A DNA stretch of 64,000 nt from Sporosarcina ureae DSM 2281 (GTDB lineage Bacteria; Bacillota; Bacilli; Bacillales_A; Planococcaceae). A program made the position numbers and the translations under genes. The stretch lies in assembly GCF_000425545.1 (NCBI RefSeq), contig NZ_AUDQ01000003.1, positions 124,001 to 188,000 on the forward strand, read 5' to 3'. Under the pieces are notes generated by a model that worked only from the letters and a program-made list of their open reading frames with translations, was not told the origin of the DNA and did no database searches. Positions 46,738-55,916 of this stretch are shown here, in pieces. Position 1 is the first letter of the stretch, and every line of letters begins with the position of its first letter.

Positions 46738-48008
46738 TTGGAAACATCCTCCTTACCTGACAGCAAATACACAATTTCCAATTGAATTGTATTCGCCATT
46801 TCCTTTATGTCTTCCAATGTGACCGATTCCCACTTTTCAATTAATCGTTCAGCAGTGAAGCTCTCGTCTAACTCTTTATATTGATCATATATTTCAATCT
46901 GACTACGCGCTGAATCATTTGCACTCAAAATACTGTTTTCTAGAAGTGCGATTGTCTGACTCAACTCGACCTCTGTACTCTCACCATTTTGTAATGCTGT
47001 CAGTTGTTCAAGAATTAGCTTAACAGCTTTCTCTTCTAAATCCGCATCGATACCCGCTGTCACGTAGACGATACCGTAATGCGAAGCAAACGCACTATTG
47101 GCATAGTATGCCATACTTTCTTTTTCTCGCACATTCATGAATAGTTTACTGTGGGCAAAACCACCGAAAACACCATTCGTTATTTGCATTTTATGGTAAT
47201 CAGGATGACGGAATGATACCGGTGTATGGAAACCAAGATGAAGTTTACCTTGTTTCATGTCTTGTTTTTCTCTAACTGTATTCACAGAATCTGACACTTT
47301 TACATCCTGCAAGTCATTTTGTTTCGCTGCATCTCTTGCTTCAAACGGTAAGAACTGCTTGATTTGCTCAATGATTTCCTTTTCATCTACATCACCTACT
47401 ACATAAATATCAATCAAATCATTATTGATCATATCTTCGTATGTAGCATAAAGACTTTCATTCGTAATTTCAGACACAGCAGCTTCTGTACCGTAAGCAG
47501 AAATGGATGCCGGATGATCTGGTCTCATAATTTCAAGCATACGTTTTTGTGCGAAACGTGTTTTATCGTCATAAATAGAACGTATTCGATCACGGACATT
47601 ACGTTTTTCCCTTTCTGTAACATCTGGATCAAATGCTTTATTCGTTACATTGGGATCAAACACTACAGAACGAATCAATTGCCATAACTGTTTAAAAATA
47701 TCTTCGCCTTCAAAAAACTCATCGTTCACACACTCCGTATATAGCGAAACCATATGTTGGGAGCTTCTTTTCGAAACGTCCGTAAATAATACCGTACCGT
47801 ACAACTCGTCAAGCGCCTTGCGCATTGAACTTAATGTCGGATACTGCTTCGTTGAATTTTCCATCACGTTCGCCAATACCGTCCGTTCAGAAGCTTTTTT
47901 CTGATCCAGTGGCGCTTTCCACTTAATTGTTACGTTCACTGTTTTAAATTGTTTCGTTTTCCGTATATACAAATGAACACCATTTTGTAATTTTGTTTTA
48001 TTGAACAT
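46734..48008 (-). CDS. ymfF: YmfF, M16 family protein without zinc motif
   Basis: 424 residues with the M16 fold (VNVTIKWKAPLDQKKASERT, HLGFHTPVSFRHPDYHKMQ) but no HxxEH, so it is probably the non-catalytic partner of YmfH, comparable with the regulatory subunit of other M16 heterodimers. It heads the ymfFHI transcript. The ATG follows GAGGTG. No clear promoter was picked in the 209 nt upstream. Confidence 0.93.
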   Translation of the reverse strand: MFNKTKLQNGVHLYIRKTKQFKTVNVTIKWKAPLDQKKASERTVLANVMENSTKQYPTLSSMRKALDELYGTVLFTDVSKRSSQHMVSLYTECVNDEFFEGEDIFKQLWQLIRSVVFDPNVTNKAFDPDVTEREKRNVRDRIRSIYDDKTRFAQKRMLEIMRPDHPASISAYGTEAAVSEITNESLYATYEDMINNDLIDIYVVGDVDEKEIIEQIKQFLPFEARDAAKQNDLQDVKVSDSVNTVREKQDMKQGKLHLGFHTPVSFRHPDYHKMQITNGVFGGFAHSKLFMNVREKESMAYYANSAFASHYGIVYVTAGIDADLEEKAVKLILEQLTALQNGESTEVELSQTIALLENSILSANDSARSQIEIYDQYKELDESFTAERLIEKWESVTLEDIKEMANTIQLEIVYLLSGKEDVSK

Positions 48009-48171
48009 ACAAACACCTCGTTTACCTTATTATATGTATTCCTAGTCTCACTATACATTTTAGCCTGTCATTTGGAAAATGATACAACTTTTAAGTGCTG
48101 AAGGCAGAGTTTAGCGGAGATTGATGCTAGATACGAACGAAAATCTCAACTTAGTATTGCTACAACCTTAG

Positions 48172-48210
48172 AAAAGCTATCTGAAGAGTATGTATCTCCA
48201 GATAGCTTTT
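48172..48210 (-). terminator. Terminator after nupQ
   Basis: A perfect 12-bp stem AAAAGCTATCTG / CAGATAGCTTTT with a 15-nt loop. Some T residues follow on the minus strand. Confidence 0.75.
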
Positions 48211-48217
48211 ATAACTT

Positions 48218-49171
48218 TTATCTATTTCCTTTAACGTAAGGTTTACCAAGTGCTTTTGGTGCTTTCGCTTTTCCAAGGAATCCGGCAAGAGCCAGGATAG
48301 TTAAAACGTAAGGGAAGATATGGAAATACACTGCTGGGATATCCTCTAAGAATGTAATACTAGAAGAACTAATTGCTAGCGCCTGTGCAAAACCGAAGAA
48401 TAACGCGGCTCCCATAGCTCCCAATGGGTGCCATTTACCAAAGATCATCGCCGCTAGTGCCATAAACCCTTGTCCATTAATGGTCGCATGTCCGAAATCA
48501 TTTGTGATAGTTTGAGAATAAACTGCTCCACCTATTCCGGCAAGTCCTCCAGAAATAAGAACCGCGATATAACGGGTTTTCGTTACTTTAATTCCCATTG
48601 TGTCTGCCGCCATCGGATGTTCTCCTACTGAGCGAAGACGTAAACCAAATGGCGTCTTGTAAATAACAAACCATGCGATAAACGCAACGGCGATCGCCAT
48701 AATAGAAGAGCCATAGACTAACTTAAAGAACATAGGGCCGATAACTGGAATATCCTCCAAAAAAGGTACATTGAATCTCGGAATTTTTTGTTGAATGAAA
48801 TCGGTTTGACCTTTGCCGAAAATCATTTTTACCGAGAATAATGCAACAGCAAGACCTAACATGTTAATCGCGACACCTGATACTACTTGATCCGCTCGGA
48901 ACGAAATAGATGCTATGGCGTGAAGTGTTGCAAACAATGCTGAAACGAGCATTGCTACAATTAATGCTATCCAAGGTGTCCAGGCCCCAAAGGTATCCGC
49001 GAAAAATAAATTGAATAAGATACCGATGAATGCACCCATAATCATGAGGCCTTCCAATCCGATATTAATGACTCCAGATCGTTCAGAGAACACACCGCCA
49101 ATTGCTGTGAAAATAAGAGGAGCTGCAGAAGCAATTGTTATAGGTATGATGAAGTATAATACATCTAACAT
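48218..49171 (-). CDS. nupQ: Nucleoside ABC transporter permease NupQ
   Basis: A 317-residue inner membrane permease of the BPD_transp_2 family (YufQ). Typical features are the TAIGGVFSERSGVINIGLEG opening, which is shared by guanosine/nucleoside importers, several hydrophobic helices, and TPFGLRLRSVGEHPMAADTM, the coupling region that contacts the ATPase. It pairs with NupP, encoded one base upstream, to form the channel for the NupN-delivered nucleoside. Confidence 0.94.
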   Translation of the reverse strand: MLDVLYFIIPITIASAAPLIFTAIGGVFSERSGVINIGLEGLMIMGAFIGILFNLFFADTFGAWTPWIALIVAMLVSALFATLHAIASISFRADQVVSGVAINMLGLAVALFSVKMIFGKGQTDFIQQKIPRFNVPFLEDIPVIGPMFFKLVYGSSIMAIAVAFIAWFVIYKTPFGLRLRSVGEHPMAADTMGIKVTKTRYIAVLISGGLAGIGGAVYSQTITNDFGHATINGQGFMALAAMIFGKWHPLGAMGAALFFGFAQALAISSSSITFLEDIPAVYFHIFPYVLTILALAGFLGKAKAPKALGKPYVKGNR

Positions 49172-49172
49172 G

Positions 49173-50228
49173 TCACTTTGCCTCCTTCTTATTACGCAAA
49201 CGTATGAGTCCTACACGGATGATGTATCCACAGGCAACGAAGAAAATAACCAATGCAATAATGATGGAAACAATTTCCACTGGAATGCCTGCTTCATTCG
49301 GCATATTATTCGCACCATATTTCAATGAGCCGAATAACGTTGCACCGAAGATCACCCCAAGTGGCGTATTCGCGCCAAGCAAGGCTACGGCGATTCCGTC
49401 AAAACCGATCCCTGTAAAGCCACCCATGGAAGACATGTTACCAAACGTACCAAGTGCCTCCATCGCGCCTCCAAGTCCAGCGAACGCACCTGAGATGACC
49501 ATTGCAAGAATAATATTCTTGTTAGCGCTCATTCCTGCATAGCTAGCTGCATTATCGTTATACCCAACAGACTTCAATTCAAATCCTGTCTTCGTTTTCT
49601 CTAATATGAACCACATGACGACAACCATAGCTAATGCAACGAATATTCCGTAGTGCAATGTGGAGTAGTCCGTTAGATTAGATAAGAACTCTGACCGAAG
49701 TGAGGCTGATTCATGGATACGCTCCAATTTGAATCCACCACCGGAGAGTGTTTTTATTAATGCGTTAACTACATGTAAGGCAATGTAGTTCATCATAATG
49801 GTGACTATAACTTCGTGTACTTTCAATGTTGCTTTTAAAATACCAGGTACGAGTCCCCATAGCGCCCCAGCTGCAGCAGCTGCTATGAGTGCGAAAGGCA
49901 AGTGAATAATTTTCGGAAGATCGAATGCCATCCCTACGTAAGCTGCAGCAAACCAGCCAACGATTAGTTGTCCCTCTACCCCAATATTGAAAAGTCCAGT
50001 TCTAAATGCGAATGCTACTGCAAGTCCCGCAAGTAAGTATGGACTGATTTGACGGATGGTTTCACCGATTGCATAAGAATCACCAAAAATACCATTCCAT
50101 AATGCCATATAGCCTGTGATTGGATTATAGTCACTGATCAGCATCACAATCGCGCCTACTAAGAGCCCTAAAAAGATCGAAATCATTGGGACTAGTATAT
50201 TGATCATTCTATTCGACATGCTGTTCAT
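49173..50228 (-). CDS. nupP: Nucleoside ABC transporter permease NupP
   Basis: About 351 residues, a second BPD_transp_2 permease (YufP). It has FRTGLFNIGVEGQLIVGWFA and the coupling segment KTGFELKSVGYNDNAASYAG. The start is not certain: ATG at 50228 has AAAGGA 5 nt upstream, and ATG at 50219 (MSNRMINIL) is also possible. Either lies inside the end of nupO, so translation is coupled. Substrate specificity is by homology to the B. subtilis guanosine importer. Confidence 0.93.
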   Translation of the reverse strand: MNSMSNRMINILVPMISIFLGLLVGAIVMLISDYNPITGYMALWNGIFGDSYAIGETIRQISPYLLAGLAVAFAFRTGLFNIGVEGQLIVGWFAAAYVGMAFDLPKIIHLPFALIAAAAAGALWGLVPGILKATLKVHEVIVTIMMNYIALHVVNALIKTLSGGGFKLERIHESASLRSEFLSNLTDYSTLHYGIFVALAMVVVMWFILEKTKTGFELKSVGYNDNAASYAGMSANKNIILAMVISGAFAGLGGAMEALGTFGNMSSMGGFTGIGFDGIAVALLGANTPLGVIFGATLFGSLKYGANNMPNEAGIPVEIVSIIIALVIFFVACGYIIRVGLIRLRNKKEAK

Positions 50229-51777
50229 CACCATCCTTTTCAGCAGCTAGTACTTTTTTCTCAGCAACATCTTTTGAATGGCCTGCCATCATTAATCCTA
50301 GTGCTTGTTCAGTTGTTTCTTGCGGAATTACCGTACCTACAATAGTTCCATCATAAATAACTGCAATTCTATCTGAAACGTTCATGACTTCATCCAATTC
50401 AAACGTTATGAGTAAAACCGCTTTTCCACTGTCACGTTGTTCAATCAGACGCCGATGAATAAACTCGATTGCTCCGACGTCCAAACCACGTGTAGGTAAT
50501 GCCGCAATCAGTAAATCCGGATTTCTCAAGATTTCTCTTCCGATGATCAGCTTTTGCTGATTTCCTCCGGATAATGCTCTCGCTAATTCATGCGTACCTT
50601 GTGTTCTAACATCGTATTCTTTGATCAGTTCTTCCGCTCTTTCATTGATTACTTTGTAATTCATGATTCCACCTTTAGATAATGGTTCATGATAATACGA
50701 TTGAAGCGCGGTATTATACGCAACTGAAAAATCTAGAATAAGTCCATGCTTGTGGCGGTCTTGTGGAATATGTCCAATACCGGTTTCAGTAATCTTTCTC
50801 GTTTTTTTATTTGTAACATCTTCATCATTAATAAAAATCTTACCGCTCTTCACTTTAGTCAAACCAGTGATGGCTTCAATTAATTCGGATTGACCGTTAC
50901 CATCGATGCCGGCAATCCCAACTATTTCACCGCGACGCACAGAAAGATTGAGTCCTTTTAATTTAGCAACACCCCGATAGTCATTCACTTGTAGATTTTC
51001 TATCTTCAACACTTCTTCAGTCGGGTGTGATGGACCTTTTTCGGTTTTAAATGTGACTTGACGTCCAACCATCAACGTCGCCAATTCTTCGGGATTCGTT
51101 TCCGATGTGATAACAGTACCGATTCCTTTACCTTTGCGGATGACAGTTACTTTGTCTGAAACGTTCATAATTTCCGCCAGTTTATGGGTGATCAAGATGA
51201 TTGATTTTCCTTCTGCAACGAGTTTTTTCATAATATTTAACAATTCATCAATTTCCTGAGGAGTTAAGGATGCAGTGGGTTCATCAAATATTAGGATATC
51301 TGCTCCACGATAAAGAGTCTTAAGAATCTCGACACGTTGTTGCATACCTACAGAAATATCTTCTATTTTCGCGTACGGATCGACATCTAGTCCATACATC
51401 TTTGAAATTTCCGCAACTTTTTTCGCAGAATCTTTAATGTTAATCATTCCAGATTTCGTTGGCTCACTACCTAAAATAATATTCTCGGTAACCGTTAAGT
51501 TCTCCACCAACATAAAATGCTGATGCACCATCCCAATTCCTAGATCATTTGCTACGTTCGGGTCAGTGATTGCTACATGTTCGCCTCGTACACGAATTTC
51601 TCCACCATCTGGTTGATATAAACCAAATAATACGTTCATTAAGGTAGATTTCCCAGCACCGTTTTCACCTAGCAGTGCGTGAATCTCGCCTTTCTTCAGT
51701 TGTAATGTAATATGATCATTCGCATAGAAATTTCCGAATTTTTTTGAAACATCTAGCATTTCAATTACATAATCCAT
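50209..51777 (-). CDS. nupO: Nucleoside ABC transporter ATPase NupO
   Basis: 522 residues with two ABC domains in one chain. The first has Walker A GENGAGKST and Walker B ILIFDEPTASL. The second has GIDGNGQSE in place of a standard Walker A and the signature LSGGNQQK. Such degeneracy in the second half is normal in sugar/nucleoside ATPases of this type. I use the ATG at 51777 (MDYVIEMLDVSKKF), which matches the family N-terminus and has AAGGA about 10 nt upstream; an ATG 21 nt earlier lacks an SD. Confidence 0.95.
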   Translation of the reverse strand: MDYVIEMLDVSKKFGNFYANDHITLQLKKGEIHALLGENGAGKSTLMNVLFGLYQPDGGEIRVRGEHVAITDPNVANDLGIGMVHQHFMLVENLTVTENIILGSEPTKSGMINIKDSAKKVAEISKMYGLDVDPYAKIEDISVGMQQRVEILKTLYRGADILIFDEPTASLTPQEIDELLNIMKKLVAEGKSIILITHKLAEIMNVSDKVTVIRKGKGIGTVITSETNPEELATLMVGRQVTFKTEKGPSHPTEEVLKIENLQVNDYRGVAKLKGLNLSVRRGEIVGIAGIDGNGQSELIEAITGLTKVKSGKIFINDEDVTNKKTRKITETGIGHIPQDRHKHGLILDFSVAYNTALQSYYHEPLSKGGIMNYKVINERAEELIKEYDVRTQGTHELARALSGGNQQKLIIGREILRNPDLLIAALPTRGLDVGAIEFIHRRLIEQRDSGKAVLLITFELDEVMNVSDRIAVIYDGTIVGTVIPQETTEQALGLMMAGHSKDVAEKKVLAAEKDGDEQHVE

Positions 51778-52009
51778 CCCAATCACTTCCTTGCCCATAA
51801 TTGAATTCCGTAGAATTAAGCAGTATAGCTTTCATCTTCAATAATACGTCATAAAGCTCCCGTATGAAAAGTTGAAAGCTTTTCCATTTCACTTTAAATA
51901 GCCTGCTAATACTTTTTATTATATTTAATTTATTAATCTTAGAAATTAATAAAATAAAAGTTCCAAATCAACTACCCAGGAACCTTTATTTTAGTAATTT
52001 AATGAAATA

Positions 52010-52034
52010 AAGGCCGGATATGAAAACCGGCCTT
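52010..52034 (-). terminator. Terminator after nupN
   Basis: AAGGCCGG / CCGGCCTT with a 9-nt loop, then TTATTTC on the minus strand. It probably lowers expression of nupOPQ relative to the abundant binding protein. Confidence 0.8.
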
Positions 52035-52050
52035 CAACTGTTTACCGACC

Positions 52051-53133
52051 TTATTTTTTCTTTTCTACAAACTCAGGTACTTCAATTTCGCCATTTGCAA
52101 TTTTTTGTGCATATTCATCAATTTGATCCAATACATCTTGTGGAATTGCGCCACGTGAATCAGCAAGACCTAAACCATCATCTTGAAGACCATATACTTT
52201 TGTTTCCCCACCAGGGAAGTTCCCATTCATTGACAAGTCAGCAATATCTTTAACTGCTACATCAACACGCTTCAACATAGATGTAAGCGTAACGTTGTCA
52301 TCTCCAACTTTACCTTCTTCATATTGGTCAGAGTCAACACCAATTACCCAAACATATGCATCTTTATCTGCTTGCTTACGTTCTTTCGCTTCTGAGAATA
52401 CACCGTTACCCGTACCGCCAGCAGCGTGGAAAATAATATCTACGCCTGAAGAGTACATACGGCCTGCCTCAGCTTTACCAAGTTCTGCTTTATCAAATGC
52501 ACCTACATATTTTGAGTCTACTTTGATTTCAGGTTTAACTGCCTTGACACCTTCAAGGAATCCAGCTTCAAAACGCTCGATGACAGGGTTGTCCATACCA
52601 CCGATGAAACCAACCTTATCTGATTTTGTCATTAACCCAGCTGCTACTCCGGCTAAATATCCGCCTTCTTGTTCTTTAAAGAGGATGCTAGCTACGTTTG
52701 GAGCATCTACTTCACCATCAATAATAGAGAATTGAGTGTCTTTTTGTTGTGCTGCAATATCTTCAATTGCATCTTCCATTAAGAAACCTACTCCGTATAT
52801 TAAGTTGAAGTCACGACGAGCCAAGTTGTTAAGATTTGTTGTATAATCTTCCGGACCAGTTGACTGCAGGTAATCGTATCCGCCAGTTCCTTTTTCCCAT
52901 CCTTGATCTTCTCCGAATTCTTTAACGCCTTTCCATGCAGATTGGTTGAATGATTTATCATCAATCCCTCCAACGTCAGTTACCATAGCAAGTGAGAATC
53001 CGCCTTTCTCACCGCTGTCACCTGTTGCTGGCTTTTCCCCTGCATTGTCTTTATTATCAGAGCCACATGCTGCTAACATCGTACCTGCGGCTAACACTAA
53101 AGACATTGCTAGTCCAAACTTTCTTTTCGTCAT
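52051..53133 (-). CDS. nupN: Nucleoside-binding lipoprotein NupN (BmpA family)
   Basis: A 360-residue BMP-family substrate-binding lipoprotein. The signal peptide ends in lipobox LAAC with Cys23, followed by a Gly/Asp/Lys linker. The binding domain begins FSLAMVTDVGGIDDKSFNQS, the family hallmark. It captures nucleosides outside the membrane for NupOPQ. GGGGAGG precedes the ATG. In B. subtilis the operon is CodY repressed; a weak CodY-like site lies about 120 nt upstream here. Confidence 0.95.
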   Translation of the reverse strand: MTKRKFGLAMSLVLAAGTMLAACGSDNKDNAGEKPATGDSGEKGGFSLAMVTDVGGIDDKSFNQSAWKGVKEFGEDQGWEKGTGGYDYLQSTGPEDYTTNLNNLARRDFNLIYGVGFLMEDAIEDIAAQQKDTQFSIIDGEVDAPNVASILFKEQEGGYLAGVAAGLMTKSDKVGFIGGMDNPVIERFEAGFLEGVKAVKPEIKVDSKYVGAFDKAELGKAEAGRMYSSGVDIIFHAAGGTGNGVFSEAKERKQADKDAYVWVIGVDSDQYEEGKVGDDNVTLTSMLKRVDVAVKDIADLSMNGNFPGGETKVYGLQDDGLGLADSRGAIPQDVLDQIDEYAQKIANGEIEVPEFVEKKK

Positions 53134-53251
53134 CGATAATGACCTCCCCTAATTAATTTTGGTATTATGTTAGGACGTTATACGTCTTATACCTTTACTC
53201 ACACTACTTTTCAGCTTGAATCTTTACTCTTAAAAAAGGTCACTGTTAATA

Positions 53252-53266
53252 GATTATTTGAAAATT
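53252..53266 (-). promoter_or_regulatory. Possible CodY box upstream of nupN
   Basis: On the minus strand AATTTTCAAATAATC fits the CodY consensus AATTTTCWGAAAATT at 12 of 15 positions. The known CodY control of the B. subtilis nup operon makes it worth listing. No clear promoter was fixed beside it. Confidence 0.35.
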
Positions 53267-53383
53267 CGTTACCTCGTACGTGATGACGTTCGTGATCACA
53301 GTGGATGTGTCGCTTTGCATGATAGCGCTTTCTGCTCTGCTAAATATTGGATGACACACTCAATTTCCATAGCCTGAAATGAT

Positions 53384-53431
53384 TATTTCCTTCTACCTTC
53401 ACTATAACATTTACTTAGGTAGAAGGAAATA
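53384..53431. repeat. Perfect 14-bp inverted repeat between spoIIIE and nupN
   Basis: TATTTCCTTCTACC (53384-53397) and its exact complement (53418-53431) surround a 20-nt AT-rich spacer. No T tract follows on either strand, so it is not a clear terminator; it may be an operator or a leader hairpin of nupN. Confidence 0.6.
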
Positions 53432-53485
53432 TCTAGCTGAAATCACGGATAACTTCGACTTATCAAAATAACAGCGAATGCTGCT

Positions 53486-55828
53486 TTACATTTCTAGCTC
53501 TGATTTAGTGAGTAGTACGTGCCTTGGCTTACTACCTTCAGGTGGTCCCACCACGCCACGCGCTTCCATTTGATCTACTATACGTGCGGCTCTGGCATAT
53601 CCAACGCGGAAACGACGCTGAATCATCGAAACGGAAGCAGTCTGCATGTCCACTACCATTTGTACCGCTTCATCGTATAATTCATCGGTTTCTTCATGCG
53701 GTGCTACTACCTCTACTTCAGTAGGAATCATTTCTTCTTGATATTGAGCTTTTTGCTGCTCAATAACAAAGTTCACTACCGCTTCCACTTCCTCATCTGA
53801 AACAAATGCCCCTTGAATACGTGTCGGTTTTGAAGCGCCAGCAGGAAGGAATAACATATCCCCTCGCCCCAATAATTTCTCTGCGCCGGCACCATCCAGA
53901 ATAGTCCGCGAGTCAATTGCAGAAGATACGGCAAACGCAATTCGAGAAGGAATATTCGCCTTAATAATACCTGTGATCACGTCAACGCTTGGACGCTGTG
54001 TCGCGATAATTAGATGAATACCCGCAGCTCTCGCCATCTGTGCCAGACGTGTGATGGAATCTTCTACGTCACTTGATGCCACCATCATTAAGTCGGCCAG
54101 CTCATCGACAATGACAACTATATACGGCATGCGTGGATGCTTCTCATCATGATCTTCATTCCATTGTTCAATGTGGTTATTATATCCTTCAATATTCCGT
54201 GTGCCTGTATGGGAGAATAACTCATATCTGCGCTCCATCTCCGACACAACTCGTTGCAGTGCTTGCGCCGCTTTTCTCGGATCTGTGACAACAGGTGCCA
54301 ATAAATGCGGGATGCCATTAAATACATTTAACTCTACCATTTTCGGATCGATCATCATCATTTTCACTTCGTGTGGTTTCGCCCGCATGATGATACTCAT
54401 AATAATACCGTTAACACAGACACTTTTACCGCTACCCGTAGCACCCGCAATTAATACGTGGGGCATTTTATTGAGTTCTGTCATCATGGCTTGTCCAGTC
54501 ACATCACGACCTAAACCTACTAGTAACTTGGCCTCGGGTGGATTGTTTTCCTTAGATTCAAGCACTTCACGTAAACTTACCATCGCCACCGCATTGTTCG
54601 GGACTTCGATTCCAACTGCCGATTTACCAGGAATCGGCGCTTCAATTCGAATCCCACTAGCTGCCAATGCCAATGCTATATCATCCGCCAAACTAACGAT
54701 GCGACTTACTTTCACGCCCGTATCAGGCAGGATTTCATATTTAGTGACTGCTGGTCCCAAATGGACTTGTGTCACTCTCGTTTTAACTCCAAAACTCAGG
54801 AACGTTTTCTCTAGCTTCTTAGCGTTTGCCTGGATTAAATCATATTCTCCAGATTGATCACTTGCTACAGGTGGTTCCAATAGTTTGGCTGATGGCAAAA
54901 CATACGATTCGTTTTCTTGTTCTCCGCCCATTACAGGATAATCAGTCACAGGATCTTTAGGATCGAGTGTTGAGTCCTCTTGAGCTTTCGACTGCTTTTC
55001 CTGTACAATTTCTGGTTGCGTAGCCTGTTCAATTTTTGCCGTGAAGCTAGAAATAATCGGTTCACTAGCGGGCTCCGGATTTTCTTGTACCGCTTCCATT
55101 TCAGAAGTGTCTACAGGTTTCGGCTTACTCTTTCTATTACTGCGCGCACTTTCTTTACGTTTTTCTTCAGGAGACTTGACTGATTTCTTTTCCCTCGCTG
55201 CCCACTTCTTCTTTATATCATTCATCAAGATAGGTGTTTGCTCTACTAGGAACGGAATCAAAGCCTTTCCTGTCAACAGGATGATACCAATGAGCAGTAA
55301 CAGCACACCAGCTACTGTAGCGCCCGATGAATCAACTAATGAATAAAACATCGCGAACAACACAGCACCTAGCATACCGCCCCCCAGAGTCCCTGTTTGG
55401 TCATGTATTCCATCATTTGTGATGAGTACTTTCCACGTTTCCTTAAGTGCAGAATTTGACATCAAAACTTTGCTTTCATATAATGTTTGAAATAAATGAA
55501 CATGACTGAACAGTAGCATACTGCCTAAAATGAATAAACAACCGATTACGATCCGGTGTTTATATCCGCCAATCTGTCTCTTAATCATGAAAATCAACGC
55601 TTGCACAATTATTAAAAATGGCAACGCAACATACCAGTTACCTAATAAGAATCGAGAGAATGCCGATAAACCTCGACCAATGATACCGAATTCAAAGATC
55701 ATAATTATGGCGATACCGATTAAGACGACACCTAGAATTTCAAACCAGAGCGGTTGCATTTGACTTTGCTGTTTTTTCTGTTGTCTTTTCTTCGCTGGCA
55801 CTCTCTTTTTAGCACGTTTCTTTGCCAT
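53486..55828 (-). CDS. spoIIIE: DNA translocase SpoIIIE/FtsK
   Basis: 780 residues (787 in B. subtilis SpoIIIE). The N-terminus is Lys/Arg-rich and followed by about four membrane helices, then a charged linker (residues 200-300) and the motor domain with Walker [14 protein letters not shown] and Walker [14 protein letters not shown]. The C-terminal gamma winged helix ([20 protein letters not shown]) reads the orienting DNA repeats. It pumps the chromosome into the forespore. The neighbouring rnjB matches the B. subtilis order, but tepA, which lies between them there, is absent. Confidence 0.96.
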   Translation of the reverse strand: MAKKRAKKRVPAKKRQQKKQQSQMQPLWFEILGVVLIGIAIIMIFEFGIIGRGLSAFSRFLLGNWYVALPFLIIVQALIFMIKRQIGGYKHRIVIGCLFILGSMLLFSHVHLFQTLYESKVLMSNSALKETWKVLITNDGIHDQTGTLGGGMLGAVLFAMFYSLVDSSGATVAGVLLLLIGIILLTGKALIPFLVEQTPILMNDIKKKWAAREKKSVKSPEEKRKESARSNRKSKPKPVDTSEMEAVQENPEPASEPIISSFTAKIEQATQPEIVQEKQSKAQEDSTLDPKDPVTDYPVMGGEQENESYVLPSAKLLEPPVASDQSGEYDLIQANAKKLEKTFLSFGVKTRVTQVHLGPAVTKYEILPDTGVKVSRIVSLADDIALALAASGIRIEAPIPGKSAVGIEVPNNAVAMVSLREVLESKENNPPEAKLLVGLGRDVTGQAMMTELNKMPHVLIAGATGSGKSVCVNGIIMSIIMRAKPHEVKMMMIDPKMVELNVFNGIPHLLAPVVTDPRKAAQALQRVVSEMERRYELFSHTGTRNIEGYNNHIEQWNEDHDEKHPRMPYIVVIVDELADLMMVASSDVEDSITRLAQMARAAGIHLIIATQRPSVDVITGIIKANIPSRIAFAVSSAIDSRTILDGAGAEKLLGRGDMLFLPAGASKPTRIQGAFVSDEEVEAVVNFVIEQQKAQYQEEMIPTEVEVVAPHEETDELYDEAVQMVVDMQTASVSMIQRRFRVGYARAARIVDQMEARGVVGPPEGSKPRHVLLTKSELEM

Positions 55829-55853
55829 TTGCCAACCCCCTTTCTGAAAAAAA

Positions 55854-55881
55854 GATTTCCAGCCGTAAAGGCATGGAAATC
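55854..55881 (-). terminator. Terminator after rnjB
   Basis: GATTTCCA pairs with TGGAAATC, with an inner GCC/GGC stem. A run of seven T follows on the minus strand, just ahead of the spoIIIE ribosome site. Confidence 0.82.
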
Positions 55882-55916
55882 CAATTGTTTTTTAATTCGC
55901 CAACAAACGGTATGGA

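Noticed and set aside
48110-48240. A plus-strand open frame reading AEIDARYERKSQLSIATTLE across the nupQ terminator
   Set aside because: It has no start codon or SD, overlaps the terminator and the end of nupQ, and its length is within chance expectation.
52295-52735. A 146-codon plus-strand frame inside nupN
   Set aside because: It is antisense to the conserved binding domain, with Ser/Pro-rich low-complexity content typical of reverse-strand shadows.
53134-53485. A purine riboswitch upstream of the nucleoside importer
   Set aside because: I looked for the conserved three-way junction core and found no match on the minus strand.
54171-54857. A 228-codon open frame on the plus strand across the spoIIIE motor domain
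   Set aside because: It is antisense to a fully conserved SpoIIIE region, has no SD and no recognisable domain, so it is a shadow of the real gene.
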